Positions 1 through 7,858 of a stretch of 32,769 nt of DNA are shown in pieces. How positions within the stretch are numbered: position 1 is the stretch's first letter; each line of letters starts with the position of its first letter. Position numbers and translations under genes: made by a program. Under the pieces are notes generated by a model. That model searched no databases and was not told the DNA's origin. It was given only the letters and a program-made list of their open reading frames with translations. The DNA is from Deltaproteobacteria bacterium. GTDB lineage: Bacteria; Desulfobacterota; Desulfobacteria; Desulfobacterales; B30-G6. The stretch is taken from contig QMMS01000013.1 of assembly GCA_003647375.1 (NCBI GenBank), positions 1 through 32,769 on the forward strand, read 5' to 3'.

Positions 1-775
1 CATTTACGTAAATGGGGTTCAGTTGTTGAATGGTTGCTAATGGCACAGGCTGATACGCTGTCACGATAGCACCCTCCGTAACATTGGATTTGCCGATACG
101 GCCGGAGATGGGTGCAGTGACACGGCAGTATCCCAAATTGATTTGGGCTATCTTTATCGCCGCTTCTGCCTGCTGGATAGCCGCCTCCGCTGCAGCGATT
201 GCTCCATGGTTACTTTCTATCTGTGCGTTAGCAGCACGTAGCGAGGACTCTGCAACCTTTACTTCGGCCACTGCCTGGTCAAGCTGGATGGCTGAGACGA
301 TTTTTTCTTCAAATGATTCTTCATACCGTTGTCGATTCGTCCGGGCCAGTTCCAGGACGACCTGCAGCCTATCCACGTCAGCGATACTCGCATCCAGTGC
401 GGCCCGTGCCCGGTCGGCAGCCCTCTGTGTGGCGACATGGGTTGCCAGGGCGTTGTCGAGTGCCGCCTGAAACTGAGCTGAATCGATCTGGTAGAGCGCC
501 TGGCCGGCATTGACATGGGAACCTTCTGTAAACAGGCGTTTTTTAATCAGGCCGCTGACCTGGGGCCGACTTTCCGCAATGCGATATGTTGATGTCCTGC
601 CCGGCAGTTCAGTGGTCAGCATGATCTTTTGGGGTTGGATTGTCACCGTGGCCACCTCCGGAACGGAGGGAGGTGGCGGAGACTGCTGACGGCGGTCGCA
701 ACTGATTGCCAAGAGACCAGATAACAAAGCTGTTGCCATCAGCGTTTTAAAAACAATCTGATTGAGAAACTGCAT
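1..775 (-). CDS. RND efflux membrane fusion protein (HlyD/AcrA family), 5' part
   Basis: Periplasmic adaptor that would link an inner-membrane RND pump to an outer-membrane channel. The reading frame is open from the ATG at 773-775 to the left edge (258 codons), so the C-terminus is missing. AGGAGG lies 10 nt before the ATG. Residues 1-26 form a signal peptide ending LLAISC, a plausible lipoprotein cleavage site at Cys26. A biotinyl-lipoyl-like half follows (SGLIKKRLFTEGSHV, about 75-89), then a long Ala/Gln-rich coiled-coil hairpin (about 105-215), then the second lipoyl half (APISGRIGKSNVTEG). The gene is divergent from a TetR regulator, the usual arrangement for a locally repressed efflux operon. 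Pump and channel genes would lie beyond the left edge. Substrate unknown. Confidence 0.88.
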   Translation of the reverse strand, partial: MQFLNQIVFKTLMATALLSGLLAISCDRRQQSPPPPSVPEVATVTIQPQKIMLTTELPGRTSTYRIAESRPQVSGLIKKRLFTEGSHVNAGQALYQIDSAQFQAALDNALATHVATQRAADRARAALDASIADVDRLQVVLELARTNRQRYEESFEEKIVSAIQLDQAVAEVKVAESSLRAANAQIESNHGAIAAAEAAIQQAEAAIKIAQINLGYCRVTAPISGRIGKSNVTEGAIVTAYQPVPLATIQQLNPIYVN

Positions 776-939
776 GGGTGCTTTTCCTCCTGTTGAAATT
801 TTTTATCTCTTTTCTTAAAAATGCTTTATGCCTGCAAAACTACAATTCAATTAAGAATCGTATGCCCATATAAAGGCAATAAGGTCCTTAATATTTATTG
901 ACTCTGTATGCTCGCTATATGGTATCGCGAAAAGAAACC

Positions 940-968
940 TTGACTCTTTTATAATGTTAATATATAAC
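940..968 (+). promoter_or_regulatory. Putative sigma-70 promoter of the first TetR gene
   Basis: TTGACT at 940-945 and TATAAC at 963-968 are separated by 17 bp. Transcription would start near 975, inside the palindrome at 969-990, which fits autorepression by the downstream TetR protein. Read by eye; no start site is known. Confidence 0.5.
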
Positions 969-990
969 ATTGATTGATTAATCAATCAAT
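954..990. promoter_or_regulatory. Overlapping palindromes, candidate TetR operator
   Basis: Positions 969-990 form a perfect 22-bp palindrome whose half is ATTGATTGATT. Immediately left, 954-970 is a second inverted repeat, ATGTTA then 5 bp then TAACAT, overlapping the -10 element. Size and position are typical of TetR operators. They lie between divergent efflux and TetR genes, so one site could control both, though the efflux start codon is about 180 bp away. Confidence 0.6.
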
Positions 991-1028
991 ATATTTTGTT
1001 TAAATCATTGCTTGGATTCGGGTATTTA

Positions 1029-1610
1029 ATGAGCAAGAAAAGAGACATTATTGATGCAGCAATATTTCTTTTTGCACAAAATGGCTTTTCGGCAACATCA
1101 ACGACGGCAGTAGCCAAGAAAGCTGGCGTTGCCCAGGGACTTATTTTTCATTATTTCAAAACCAAGGAAGGGATACTTGTAGAGATAATAGCTGAATTAG
1201 GAGATAAATATATCTCTGAAACGGATAAGATTATTGCAAACTCGGAAAATGGTTTAGATGCCATTATAAATATAATTCAATTTCATTTCATGTTTGAAAA
1301 TGAGAACACTACAGAACTCATGGTACTTCTTCTCCACGACATCCCTCCTGCAATTGATTCTCAATCAACTGAAGCCAGCATTGTTCTATGCAATCGGATT
1401 GACCAAACTATTGCGCAATTAAAAGAATGTATCAATAAAGGACAGGCCGATGGGTCAATAAGAAATGATGCATCTTCTGAATCTGCTTTTATTATTCGCG
1501 CCCTTCTTAATGGGTTGAGTAGATTACACTTCAGCATGCAGGATAAACCAGATTATAAGACTGCCATTTTTGAGGCAATTCAATTTTGTCGCAAGAGTCT
1601 TGAAATTTAA
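1029..1610 (+). CDS. TetR/AcrR family transcriptional regulator
   Basis: A 193-residue one-component repressor. The N-terminal helix-turn-helix spans about residues 3-50 (RDIIDAAIFLFAQNGFSATS, then VAKKAGVAQGLIFHYFKTKE), the standard TetR DNA-binding signature; the C-terminal helical half would bind ligand and dimerise. I chose ATG 1029 over an in-frame TTG at 996, because the latter has no ribosome site and starts only about 20 nt after the predicted transcription start; GATTCGGG precedes 1029 weakly. Divergence from the membrane fusion gene and the adjacent palindromes suggest it represses both itself and the efflux genes. The inducer cannot be inferred. Confidence 0.9.
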   Translation: MSKKRDIIDAAIFLFAQNGFSATSTTAVAKKAGVAQGLIFHYFKTKEGILVEIIAELGDKYISETDKIIANSENGLDAIINIIQFHFMFENENTTELMVLLLHDIPPAIDSQSTEASIVLCNRIDQTIAQLKECINKGQADGSIRNDASSESAFIIRALLNGLSRLHFSMQDKPDYKTAIFEAIQFCRKSLEI

Positions 1611-1787
1611 ATTATTATTCTGAAACTTGCTATAGATTTATCAGTATCCTAACAATTCCCGCCATTTCAAGCTTAAAAGATGACTCTCCGTAATCCCGGT
1701 GTCATAAAAGAAATGAAGCAAAGGATTCGAACAATAATAATCGAATCAATTTCATGACGATTTTTGTTCATATTTCTTCGAAATCCC

Positions 1788-1817
1788 TTGACTTCTGCAA
1801 AAATGATCTATTAATAT
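1788..1817 (+). promoter_or_regulatory. Putative promoter of the second TetR / synthetase operon
   Basis: TTGACT at 1788-1793 and TAATAT at 1812-1817 are spaced 18 bp apart, leaving about 115 nt of 5' leader before the TTG start at 1938. Likely drives the TetR gene and, since only 35 bp separate them, the acyl-CoA synthetase genes too. Confidence 0.4.
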
Positions 1818-1878
1818 GTTTTAAACACAAGTCAAAAATCAAATCATAGTTGATAATTTATAGCATGTAACTATATGA

Positions 1879-1892
1879 TATTAAATTTAATA
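1879..1892. promoter_or_regulatory. Palindrome upstream of second TetR gene
   Basis: TATTAAATTTAATA is a perfect 14-bp palindrome in the 5' leader, 45 bp before the start codon. It may be the operator of the second TetR protein, but in such AT-rich sequence palindromes also arise by chance. Confidence 0.25.
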
Positions 1893-1937
1893 GTATTGTT
1901 TATATATTTATAACCAAATAACTTTATGAGGCTTTAA

Positions 1938-2549
1938 TTGAAACAGAAGATGTCATTTCGAGAAATTAGATACAACGAAAAGCGAGAAAAGATTTTAAAG
2001 AACGCAGCCAAAATATTTGCAAAAAAAGGTTACGAAAGGGCTTCACTCGAAGAAATCGCTAATCAATTAAAGCTAACCAAGGCGAGTCTTTATCACTATA
2101 TAAAAAGTAAGGAAGAAATGCTGTTTCTCATACAGCTTCAGGCGATTCAGCAGCTAAGGAAGGGGCTCGAAAAGGTACTGCAGTCTGATATGGATCCTGT
2201 TGAAAAGCTGACTGTTGCGATCCAAAATCATGTCAAAACCGTTACTCAAAAACATGTGATTGGTGCCTTAAGGCAGCAGGAGCTCATTTTACCCAGAAAA
2301 TGGCGCAATGAAATTATCTCTGAAAGGGATAACTATGAAGAAATGATACAAAAAATCATTCAAGAGGGTATTCAAAAAGGGATATTTAATTCACTTCAAT
2401 GGAAGATATCTAAGATGGCTGCCTTGGGTGCGCTGAACTGGATCGTCCGCTGGTATTCACCAAGGGGAGCGCTCTCAGACGATGAAATTGCCGATGCCAT
2501 GGTTGACTTCATCCTTAAAGGATTTCTAAAAAATAGGGAATCTATCTAA
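1938..2549 (+). CDS. TetR/AcrR family transcriptional regulator
   Basis: A 203-residue regulator. Residues about 14-60 hold the TetR helix-turn-helix (KREKILKNAAKIFAKKGYER, then LEEIANQLKLTKASLYHYIK). The start is taken as TTG 1938 because TGAGG ends 6 nt before it; the next ATG at 1950 would be 18 nt from that site. The LTKASLYHYIKSKEEML type of recognition helix and a long helical C-terminal half resemble TetR proteins that sense acyl-CoA esters. The stop is 35 bp from the first synthetase gene on the same strand, so the two are probably co-transcribed and this protein probably controls the synthetase operon. Ligand assignment is inference. Confidence 0.9.
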   Translation: MKQKMSFREIRYNEKREKILKNAAKIFAKKGYERASLEEIANQLKLTKASLYHYIKSKEEMLFLIQLQAIQQLRKGLEKVLQSDMDPVEKLTVAIQNHVKTVTQKHVIGALRQQELILPRKWRNEIISERDNYEEMIQKIIQEGIQKGIFNSLQWKISKMAALGALNWIVRWYSPRGALSDDEIADAMVDFILKGFLKNRESI

Positions 2550-2584
2550 AAATATAACTTTCCTGCGGAGCTTCGCACTTATAA

Positions 2585-3988
2585 ATGTTGATGCAAGAGA
2601 TGAAATCTTTTTTTTATCCTTCGAGTATAGCTGTATTCGGTGTCAGTAACGATCAAAGAAATCTGGCTAAGAATATTATCTTGAACTGCCATCGAATGGC
2701 GTTCAAAGGAGAAATTTATCCGGTAGGAAGACACCCCGGCACGGTTCATGGTAGAAATATACTCACCCATGCAGATGATTTACCCTTAGATGTCGAGCTC
2801 GCTGTCATACTTGTCCCATCTCAATTCGTAGCGGAAACGATAGAAGCTTGCGGTAAAAAAGGAATCCGGCATGCCATTATATCCACTGGTGGTTTCAGGG
2901 AATATCATGCTGAAAACAATGTAGCAGAAGAAGACCTCATCCGAATGGCTGCTCAATACGGCGTTCAGTTTATCGGGCCGAACTGTATCGGAGTCATTTG
3001 CACCAACTCAGGGCTCTGTACACCGTTCAATCCGATTCAAGCCCGTAGTCTGAAAAAAGGAACAACCAGTATCGTTTGCCAAAGTGGTGGCGTTACAACC
3101 CAAGCAGCTTATTATTTCTCCGAAGAAAAGATCGGTTTTTCTAAAATTGTAAGTGCCGGAAACAAGCTGAATCTAAATGAAATCAATTATATCAAGTACT
3201 TCATGGAGGACGATGATACAGAACAGATTCACCTTTATCTTGAAAGCATTGAAAATGGTAGCGAATTGATAGCATTGGCGAAAAAGAGTAGAAAACCCAT
3301 TGTTGTGTTTAAAGCCAATGTAAGCGCGACAGCCTCTCAAATCGCCTATTCCCATACTGCAGCACTTGCCAACGGTGTTTCAATTGTTGATGGCGCACTC
3401 AAGCAAGCCGGCATTATCCGGGCAAATAATATCCATGAAATGACCGTTTGTGCAAATGTCTTCAGACTTCCCCCCTTACGAGGAAATCGACTGGTTGTTA
3501 TATCACTATCAGGTGGTTTTGCTGTAATGATTGGCGACGCTTGCGAAAAATACGGTTTTATGTGTCCACCATTGCCGGATTGGCTTTTGAGAAAAATAGA
3601 GAGTTTTCGACGAGGCGGTGTAATAAAGATGTCGAACCCCATGGACTTTGGTGATGTGCACGATGCGAAGGCACTGATATACGCCATAGAGCAGTGCCTC
3701 ACCCTGGAGGATATTGATGGCATGGTGCTTTCTCTCATGTATGACCCGGATATAGGCGAAGCTTTTGGCGGTGTTGATAATATGATGGAGATGCTGTTGA
3801 ACTTTTTAAATGAACTGGGAGAAAAGGTCAAAAAACCAGTAGCTGTCAGTTTTTTTTCTGAAAGAAAATATATCGATGAAATCAAAGAGATTGGAATGTT
3901 TCCCATTTTTAACAACCCGGTTGAAAGTGTTCAGGCACTGAGTTCGCTGCGGAGTTACTGGTCGCGGAAGGCCCTCTCTCAATCATGA
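2585..3988 (+). CDS. ADP-forming acyl-CoA synthetase, alpha subunit (first copy)
   Basis: A 467-residue alpha subunit of the NDP-forming acetyl/acyl-CoA synthetase family, which interconverts acyl-CoA + ADP + Pi with acid + CoA + ATP. It has a CoA-binding Rossmann domain (about 8-135, IAVFGVSND and IGPNCIGV), a succinyl-CoA-ligase-like domain (about 160-290, CQSGGV) and a C-terminal ligase domain. His257 in SHTAAL matches the phospho-accepting histidine of the archaeal alpha subunit, and the length matches stand-alone alpha subunits (about 460). ATG 2585 is used; ATG 2591 is also possible, and no strong ribosome site decides between them. It lacks the ATP-grasp part, supplied by the beta gene 210 bp downstream. 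Acid substrate unknown. Confidence 0.87.
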   Translation: MLMQEMKSFFYPSSIAVFGVSNDQRNLAKNIILNCHRMAFKGEIYPVGRHPGTVHGRNILTHADDLPLDVELAVILVPSQFVAETIEACGKKGIRHAIISTGGFREYHAENNVAEEDLIRMAAQYGVQFIGPNCIGVICTNSGLCTPFNPIQARSLKKGTTSIVCQSGGVTTQAAYYFSEEKIGFSKIVSAGNKLNLNEINYIKYFMEDDDTEQIHLYLESIENGSELIALAKKSRKPIVVFKANVSATASQIAYSHTAALANGVSIVDGALKQAGIIRANNIHEMTVCANVFRLPPLRGNRLVVISLSGGFAVMIGDACEKYGFMCPPLPDWLLRKIESFRRGGVIKMSNPMDFGDVHDAKALIYAIEQCLTLEDIDGMVLSLMYDPDIGEAFGGVDNMMEMLLNFLNELGEKVKKPVAVSFFSERKYIDEIKEIGMFPIFNNPVESVQALSSLRSYWSRKALSQS

Positions 3989-4227
3989 AAAAACTGAAGA
4001 AAAATCTATTTTGCTTAATTCTGGATAATGACTATCCGATATTCATTGAGACCAATACTCGGGATATAGATCTATTTCCTTTGGAAATACTGGATTCTTA
4101 CAAACGAGCGCGACATAAAAAACGTTGTGACATGTGGCTGAAATATCGAAATTTGCGGAGTTTCTTTGACCTATCAGATAAAAAAATCGGAGGAACGGAT
4201 GGATTTGATAAAAGATGCATTGGATGA
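3985..4227 (+). CDS. Small ORF overlapping alpha stop, unknown
   Basis: An 80-codon frame whose ATG overlaps the stop of the preceding alpha gene in an ATGA junction, the arrangement used for translational coupling. It runs through the 210-bp gap and 29 nt into the beta gene. The product (MKKLKKNLFCLILDNDYP at the N-terminus) is Lys/Asp-rich with no domain I recognise and no ribosome site of its own. It could be a real coupled small protein, a decayed fragment or chance. The 3' overlap with the beta gene in another frame argues against a conserved protein. Confidence 0.25.
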   Translation: MKKLKKNLFCLILDNDYPIFIETNTRDIDLFPLEILDSYKRARHKKRCDMWLKYRNLRSFFDLSDKKIGGTDGFDKRCIG

Positions 4228-4876
4228 GGGCAGGACATCACTTTCAGAATACGAGTCCAAACAGCTGCTTTCTGCCTATAAAATTCCGGTGACAAAAGAA
4301 GTATTGATTGGAAATAGGGAAAGCCTTGTAGAAGCCATCGAGGAAATCGGTTATCCGATAGTTCTAAAAGGGTGTTCACCGGACATCGCCCACAAAACCG
4401 AAAAAGGCCTGATACGTGTAGACATTAGAAACGAGGATGAGGCACTAACTGCTTTTCAGGAGATCAATGCAGGAATGAACGGAACTGAAAATTCCGTTAT
4501 AGTGCAGGAGTTGATCAGGGGAAAACGGGAACTGGTTGCGGGGCTGACACGGGATCCCCAGTTCGGTCCATGTGTTATGTTCGGGCTTGGAGGGATATTT
4601 ACCGAAATATTAAATGATGTCTCTTTTCGCGTAGCACCTCTTGAAAAGTATGATGCGCTGGAAATGATGCAGGAAATACGAGGTCGTAAAATTCTGGATG
4701 CCGTTCGCGGAATGGAAACCGTTGATCTGGATATGCTGGCAGATATCATGCTTACCATAGGAAAAATCGGTATGGAAAATGAAAAGATCAAGGAGATCGA
4801 CATTAACCCTCTGATTATTTCAAATGGAAAACCGGTCGCTGTAGATGCATTGGTGGTACTGCTCGATCAAAAATGA
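4199..4876 (+). CDS. ADP-forming acyl-CoA synthetase, beta subunit (ATP-grasp)
   Basis: A 225-residue ATP-grasp subunit that would move phosphate between the alpha-subunit histidine and ADP. The start is ATG 4199 with GGAGG ending 5 nt before it; an upstream in-frame TTG at 4166 lacks such a site. Seen in order: the ATP-grasp opening (LSEYESKQLLSAYKIPVTKE, 15-34), YPIVLKG (52-58), the HKTEKG segment with His65 matching the second phosphohistidine of archaeal beta subunits, GPCVMFGLGGIF (about 128-139) and the metal-binding end EIDINPLI. Length fits stand-alone beta subunits (about 230). It lies between two alpha genes and is the only beta here, so it may serve both. Confidence 0.88.
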   Translation: MDLIKDALDEGRTSLSEYESKQLLSAYKIPVTKEVLIGNRESLVEAIEEIGYPIVLKGCSPDIAHKTEKGLIRVDIRNEDEALTAFQEINAGMNGTENSVIVQELIRGKRELVAGLTRDPQFGPCVMFGLGGIFTEILNDVSFRVAPLEKYDALEMMQEIRGRKILDAVRGMETVDLDMLADIMLTIGKIGMENEKIKEIDINPLIISNGKPVAVDALVVLLDQK

Positions 4877-4964
4877 TGTATGGCGGCGGGGAAATTTAAA
4901 AGACAGTTCAATTGACACCCCCCTTACCCGATTACGATTATTGCGAACATGGAGAACAATTAAA

Positions 4965-6410
4965 ATGGCACACATGAACCATTTTCTGGAACGTTTTTTT
5001 AATCCCGCATCTGTAGCGATTGTTGGAGCGACAAACAACCCTTTGAAAATGAATTTTAGGGTGCTCCAGAATCTTGTCAGCCTGGGCTATGAGGGCAAGA
5101 TCTACCCGGTTAACCCCGGGGCTGAGGAGATACTTGGAATCAAAACGTTTGCGCGGCTGCAGGATATCCCGGACAGTATTGAACTTGTTGTAATTGCAAT
5201 CTCGGCTCAAAAAGTTCCTGATGTTATAAGAGACTGTGGCGAAGCGGGAGCTAAGAATCTTGTTATCATCTCCGGAGGCTTTTCAGAAGGGGGCGAAAGT
5301 GGTAGAAATTTACAAAAAGAGATGAAGGGTTTAATCAGGGATAAACGCATTCGAACCCTTGGTCCCAACACACTAAGTCCTATCAATACGGCTAATAACT
5401 TTGTCATTAGCTTTAACCCGGTCAAGAAACTGAATCGGGGAAACATTTCTTTTGCCTTCCAGTCGGGATTCTACGAGCCGATGATTAACTGGATGTTTTC
5501 CCATCTTGGTATTAACAAGATGCTTGACATGGGTAATAAAATGGATATTACCGAGTTGGATGCCCTCGAATATTTTGCACAGGATCCTGACACCGGGATT
5601 ATCGCGATGCATATAGAGAGCCTTCATGGCAATGCCCGAAAATTTTTAAGCCTTATCAAGTCAGTCTCAAAGGAAAAGCCTGTTATTGTTCTGAAAGTAG
5701 GGTGTACACCTGCAGGTTCACGTGCCGCTGCCTCACATACCGGCACCATGGCCAATGAAAATGATGCTGTTTTTGATTGTGCGATCAGGCAGGCTGGGGC
5801 AATCCGGGCCCAGAACCTGGAAGAGTTTTTTGACCTTGTCAAAGCTTTTCAGTTTTCTCAATTACCACAGGGAAATCACCTTGCTGTAATTACTCTTTCA
5901 GGGGGTGAGGGCGTCATGGCAACCGACGCATGTGAAACGTATGGTCTGAAACAAGCCTGCCTTGGAGATAAAACCCGTCAAAAGCTGGAAAAAATTTTCC
6001 CCGAATGGGAAATTCCCTTCAATCCATTTGATGCCGGTGTTTGCATGGAATTTCATCTTTCGGATTTGGCAGTTTTTTTTAATGTCCTGCAGTCCATACC
6101 GGAAGATGATGGCGTGGACTGTACGATAATGCAGATGCTCCCATGGACATTTAATGAAACATTGATTAATCCTGATACTTCAAAAGATATGTCTGACTCC
6201 ATGAAAGAGCTTTATGTTCAATGGCTGTTAAGTATGAAAAAATCCGGCAAACCATTTGCCTTATGGTGTGCTTCGTCAGGATCGGATGAAGTGGAGTTCA
6301 TTGAGCAAATCGAAGCGAAGCGTATCCCAGTCTTTCGATCATCGGAAAGAGCCGTAAAAGCTCTTTCGGCAATGAATCGATACCGGTTGAAAATTTCCCC
6401 GATGGACTGA
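4965..6410 (+). CDS. ADP-forming acyl-CoA synthetase, alpha subunit (second copy)
   Basis: A 481-residue alpha subunit paralogous to the gene at 2585. ATG 4965 has GGAG 10 nt upstream; longer in-frame starts reach into the beta gene and are not needed. The CoA-binding domain opens with VAIVGATNNPLKMNF (about 17-31) and YPVNPGAEEILG; the phosphohistidine is His258 in SHTGTM. The segment that normally reads QSGG reads QSGF (166-169), and the first copy keeps QSGG, so this copy may bind a different acyl group. It is 88 bp after the beta gene and 41 bp before the BtrH-like gene, consistent with one transcript. Two alphas with one beta suggests alternative holoenzymes with different substrates (inference). 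Confidence 0.87.
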   Translation: MAHMNHFLERFFNPASVAIVGATNNPLKMNFRVLQNLVSLGYEGKIYPVNPGAEEILGIKTFARLQDIPDSIELVVIAISAQKVPDVIRDCGEAGAKNLVIISGGFSEGGESGRNLQKEMKGLIRDKRIRTLGPNTLSPINTANNFVISFNPVKKLNRGNISFAFQSGFYEPMINWMFSHLGINKMLDMGNKMDITELDALEYFAQDPDTGIIAMHIESLHGNARKFLSLIKSVSKEKPVIVLKVGCTPAGSRAAASHTGTMANENDAVFDCAIRQAGAIRAQNLEEFFDLVKAFQFSQLPQGNHLAVITLSGGEGVMATDACETYGLKQACLGDKTRQKLEKIFPEWEIPFNPFDAGVCMEFHLSDLAVFFNVLQSIPEDDGVDCTIMQMLPWTFNETLINPDTSKDMSDSMKELYVQWLLSMKKSGKPFALWCASSGSDEVEFIEQIEAKRIPVFRSSERAVKALSAMNRYRLKISPMD

Positions 6411-6451
6411 ACTATGAACCCGTAAATCGACCTAAAAATAGAGAATCAGTC

Positions 6452-7465
6452 ATGACACAAATTCCAGTCTCACACCACGCGGGGCGACACTGCGCCAGTA
6501 CCGGCTTATGTAACCTGGTCAATTTTCACGGAATCGAATGGAGTGAATCGATGTGTTTCGGGTTGGGCGCCGGCCTGGGGATTTGGTATATCAGCTTCCC
6601 CAGTATATCTCCAAGTCGTATGGTACACGTTCGAAGTCTTGATATTGAAGATAGGTTTTTTAATCGGATTGGGCAGCCTTTTGCGTGGGAACAATTCAAA
6701 ACCCCTGAAGAGAGTGAGCAGGTTTTATGCGCCAGGCTGGAATTAGGGGTACCTGTAATTCTCCAGACAGATATATACCATCTTCCCTATTATGAATCCA
6801 ATACCCACTATCCGGGCCACGTAATTACCGTCTGGGGATACGATAGGGACAAAAAAGTGTTTTTTGTGACAGATACAGAACGGAAAGCCGTTTTGCAGGT
6901 ACCGTTTAAAAAAATGCGTAAAGCCCGCTTTTCCATGGACGGCCTGCTAAACATCCAGGGAAATCTGTACGCACCGCAAAGATTGTCTGCGCCTGAAAGT
7001 ATGCCTGATATTATTCTTCAGGCAATAAAGGAAAATAGCAGGGTTATGATTGAAGGCTATAATGAATTAAGCGAAATGGACGATATCGTAGGAGGGCTTA
7101 GTGCTTTTGAAAAATGGGAGGAAGAAATTCGTAACTGGAAGGATCTTGAAGATTGGCGATGGGCTGCCCGTTTTACTTACCAAACAACCGAAAGAAGGGG
7201 AACCGGGGGCGGCGCTTTCCGATTGATGTACGCCGATTTCCTCAATGAGGCTGCTGACTATGTGCCTGAAATTTCGTCACATGGTCTCCCACGACAGATG
7301 ATAGAAGCCGGTTTGGCATGGCAGGATCTGTCATTGGCTTTGAAAAAGGCATCGAACAGATCGGTTCCTGATTTTACGGATGCTTCTGCTAGGCTGAACA
7401 GGGTAAAACAACTTGAGTCCGCCTATCATAAAAATGTAATGGCCCTTTTTAATGATTTACGCTGA
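6452..7465 (+). CDS. BtrH-like N-terminal domain protein (BtrH_N/DUF4872 type)
   Basis: A 337-residue protein resembling the BtrH family, named after the butirosin enzyme that transfers an acyl group from carrier protein to an aminoglycoside. The opening GRHCASTGLCNLVNFHG (11-27), with Cys14 the likely nucleophile, is followed by SMCFGLGAGLGIWYIS (34-49), both family hallmarks of this papain-like fold. A PGHVITVWGYD segment (about 123-133) supplies the probable catalytic His131-type region, though I cannot fix the exact residue. The helical C-terminal half (from about 175) has a FTYQTTERRGTGGGAFR stretch typical of the DUF4872 part. ATG 6452 is used; the ribosome site is weak (AGAGAA). It ends the synthetase operon, so an acyl transfer or hydrolysis step linked to CoA-activated acids is plausible but unproven. 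Confidence 0.75.
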   Translation: MTQIPVSHHAGRHCASTGLCNLVNFHGIEWSESMCFGLGAGLGIWYISFPSISPSRMVHVRSLDIEDRFFNRIGQPFAWEQFKTPEESEQVLCARLELGVPVILQTDIYHLPYYESNTHYPGHVITVWGYDRDKKVFFVTDTERKAVLQVPFKKMRKARFSMDGLLNIQGNLYAPQRLSAPESMPDIILQAIKENSRVMIEGYNELSEMDDIVGGLSAFEKWEEEIRNWKDLEDWRWAARFTYQTTERRGTGGGAFRLMYADFLNEAADYVPEISSHGLPRQMIEAGLAWQDLSLALKKASNRSVPDFTDASARLNRVKQLESAYHKNVMALFNDLR

Positions 7466-7480
7466 GATGGTATAGAACAT

Positions 7481-7509
7481 TTGGCAGATTATGCTGTTTT
7501 GTTTGCCAA
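7481..7509. terminator. Weak hairpin between convergent genes
   Basis: TTGGCA (7481-7486) pairs with TGCCAA (7504-7509), followed by AT-rich sequence with a short T run near 7516. It lies between the plus-strand BtrH-like gene and the minus-strand CBS ORF, where a terminator is expected. The stem is only 6 bp, so this is tentative. Confidence 0.25.
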
Positions 7510-7551
7510 CAAATATTTTTAACAATTGCGTAGTGGGAAAAGAAAAAGATA

Positions 7552-7773
7552 TCACGCCTTCGCATACCTTAAAACACTGATTGGATGACAAGATTGTTCC
7601 TGCCTTTCTATGGGGAGAGATACTGATCTCAAAATGTCGCTACGTGACAGAACACCAATTACTCTTTTGGATTGATCCACCACAGGCACACCAGATATTT
7701 TTTGCTCATACATGATCTTGGCAGCATGAGCCACCGTGTCATTCTGCCTGATGGTAACCGGGTTGGGTGTCAT
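7552..7773 (-). CDS. Single CBS-domain ORF, probably truncated
   Basis: A 73-residue frame beginning MTPNPVTIRQNDTVAHAA and continuing KISGVPVVDQ and VIGVLSRSDIL, one clear CBS domain. CBS domains bind adenosine ligands in pairs, so a lone domain with a short tail is probably a fragment. In-frame codons just before the ATG read KVKIKDI, exactly what precedes MTPNP in CBS proteins, but a TGA closes the frame 7 codons up and no ATG/GTG/TTG lies between. AGGAGG at 7801-7806 is too far (27 bp) from the ATG. A one-base loss next to the TTG near 7792 could have removed the original start. It follows the IclR gene by 85 bp on the same strand. Real short protein or recent pseudogene both remain possible. 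Confidence 0.5.
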   Translation of the reverse strand: MTPNPVTIRQNDTVAHAAKIMYEQKISGVPVVDQSKRVIGVLSRSDILRSVSLPIERQEQSCHPISVLRYAKA

Positions 7774-7858
7774 GATATCTTTAATTTTGACCTTTCAATA
7801 CCTCCTTTTAATGAATGTCATTTGTGTATCAAAGTCGGCATTGTTTAAACAAACTTCC

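Larger units (their letters stand above)
1611..1937. other. AT-rich intergenic region with promoter signals
   Basis: No gene is seen here. It contains a small hairpin (GATTCGA at 1724-1730 with TCGAATC at 1741-1747), a promoter-like pair and a palindrome listed separately. No convincing terminator follows the first TetR gene. Confidence 0.5.

Noticed and set aside
84..513. Plus-strand ORFs of 128 and 66 residues and a minus-strand ORF of 85 residues
   Set aside because: They are out-of-frame shadows of the membrane fusion gene, which is open throughout on the minus strand in a different frame.
950..955. TATAAT at 950-955 as the -10 box
   Set aside because: It is only 4 bp from the TTGACT at 940-945 and no other -35 lies at the right distance; TATAAC at 963-968 fits better.
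996..1028. TTG 996 as the start of the first TetR gene
   Set aside because: No ribosome site precedes it and the extra residues (MFKSLLGFGYL) are not part of the TetR fold.
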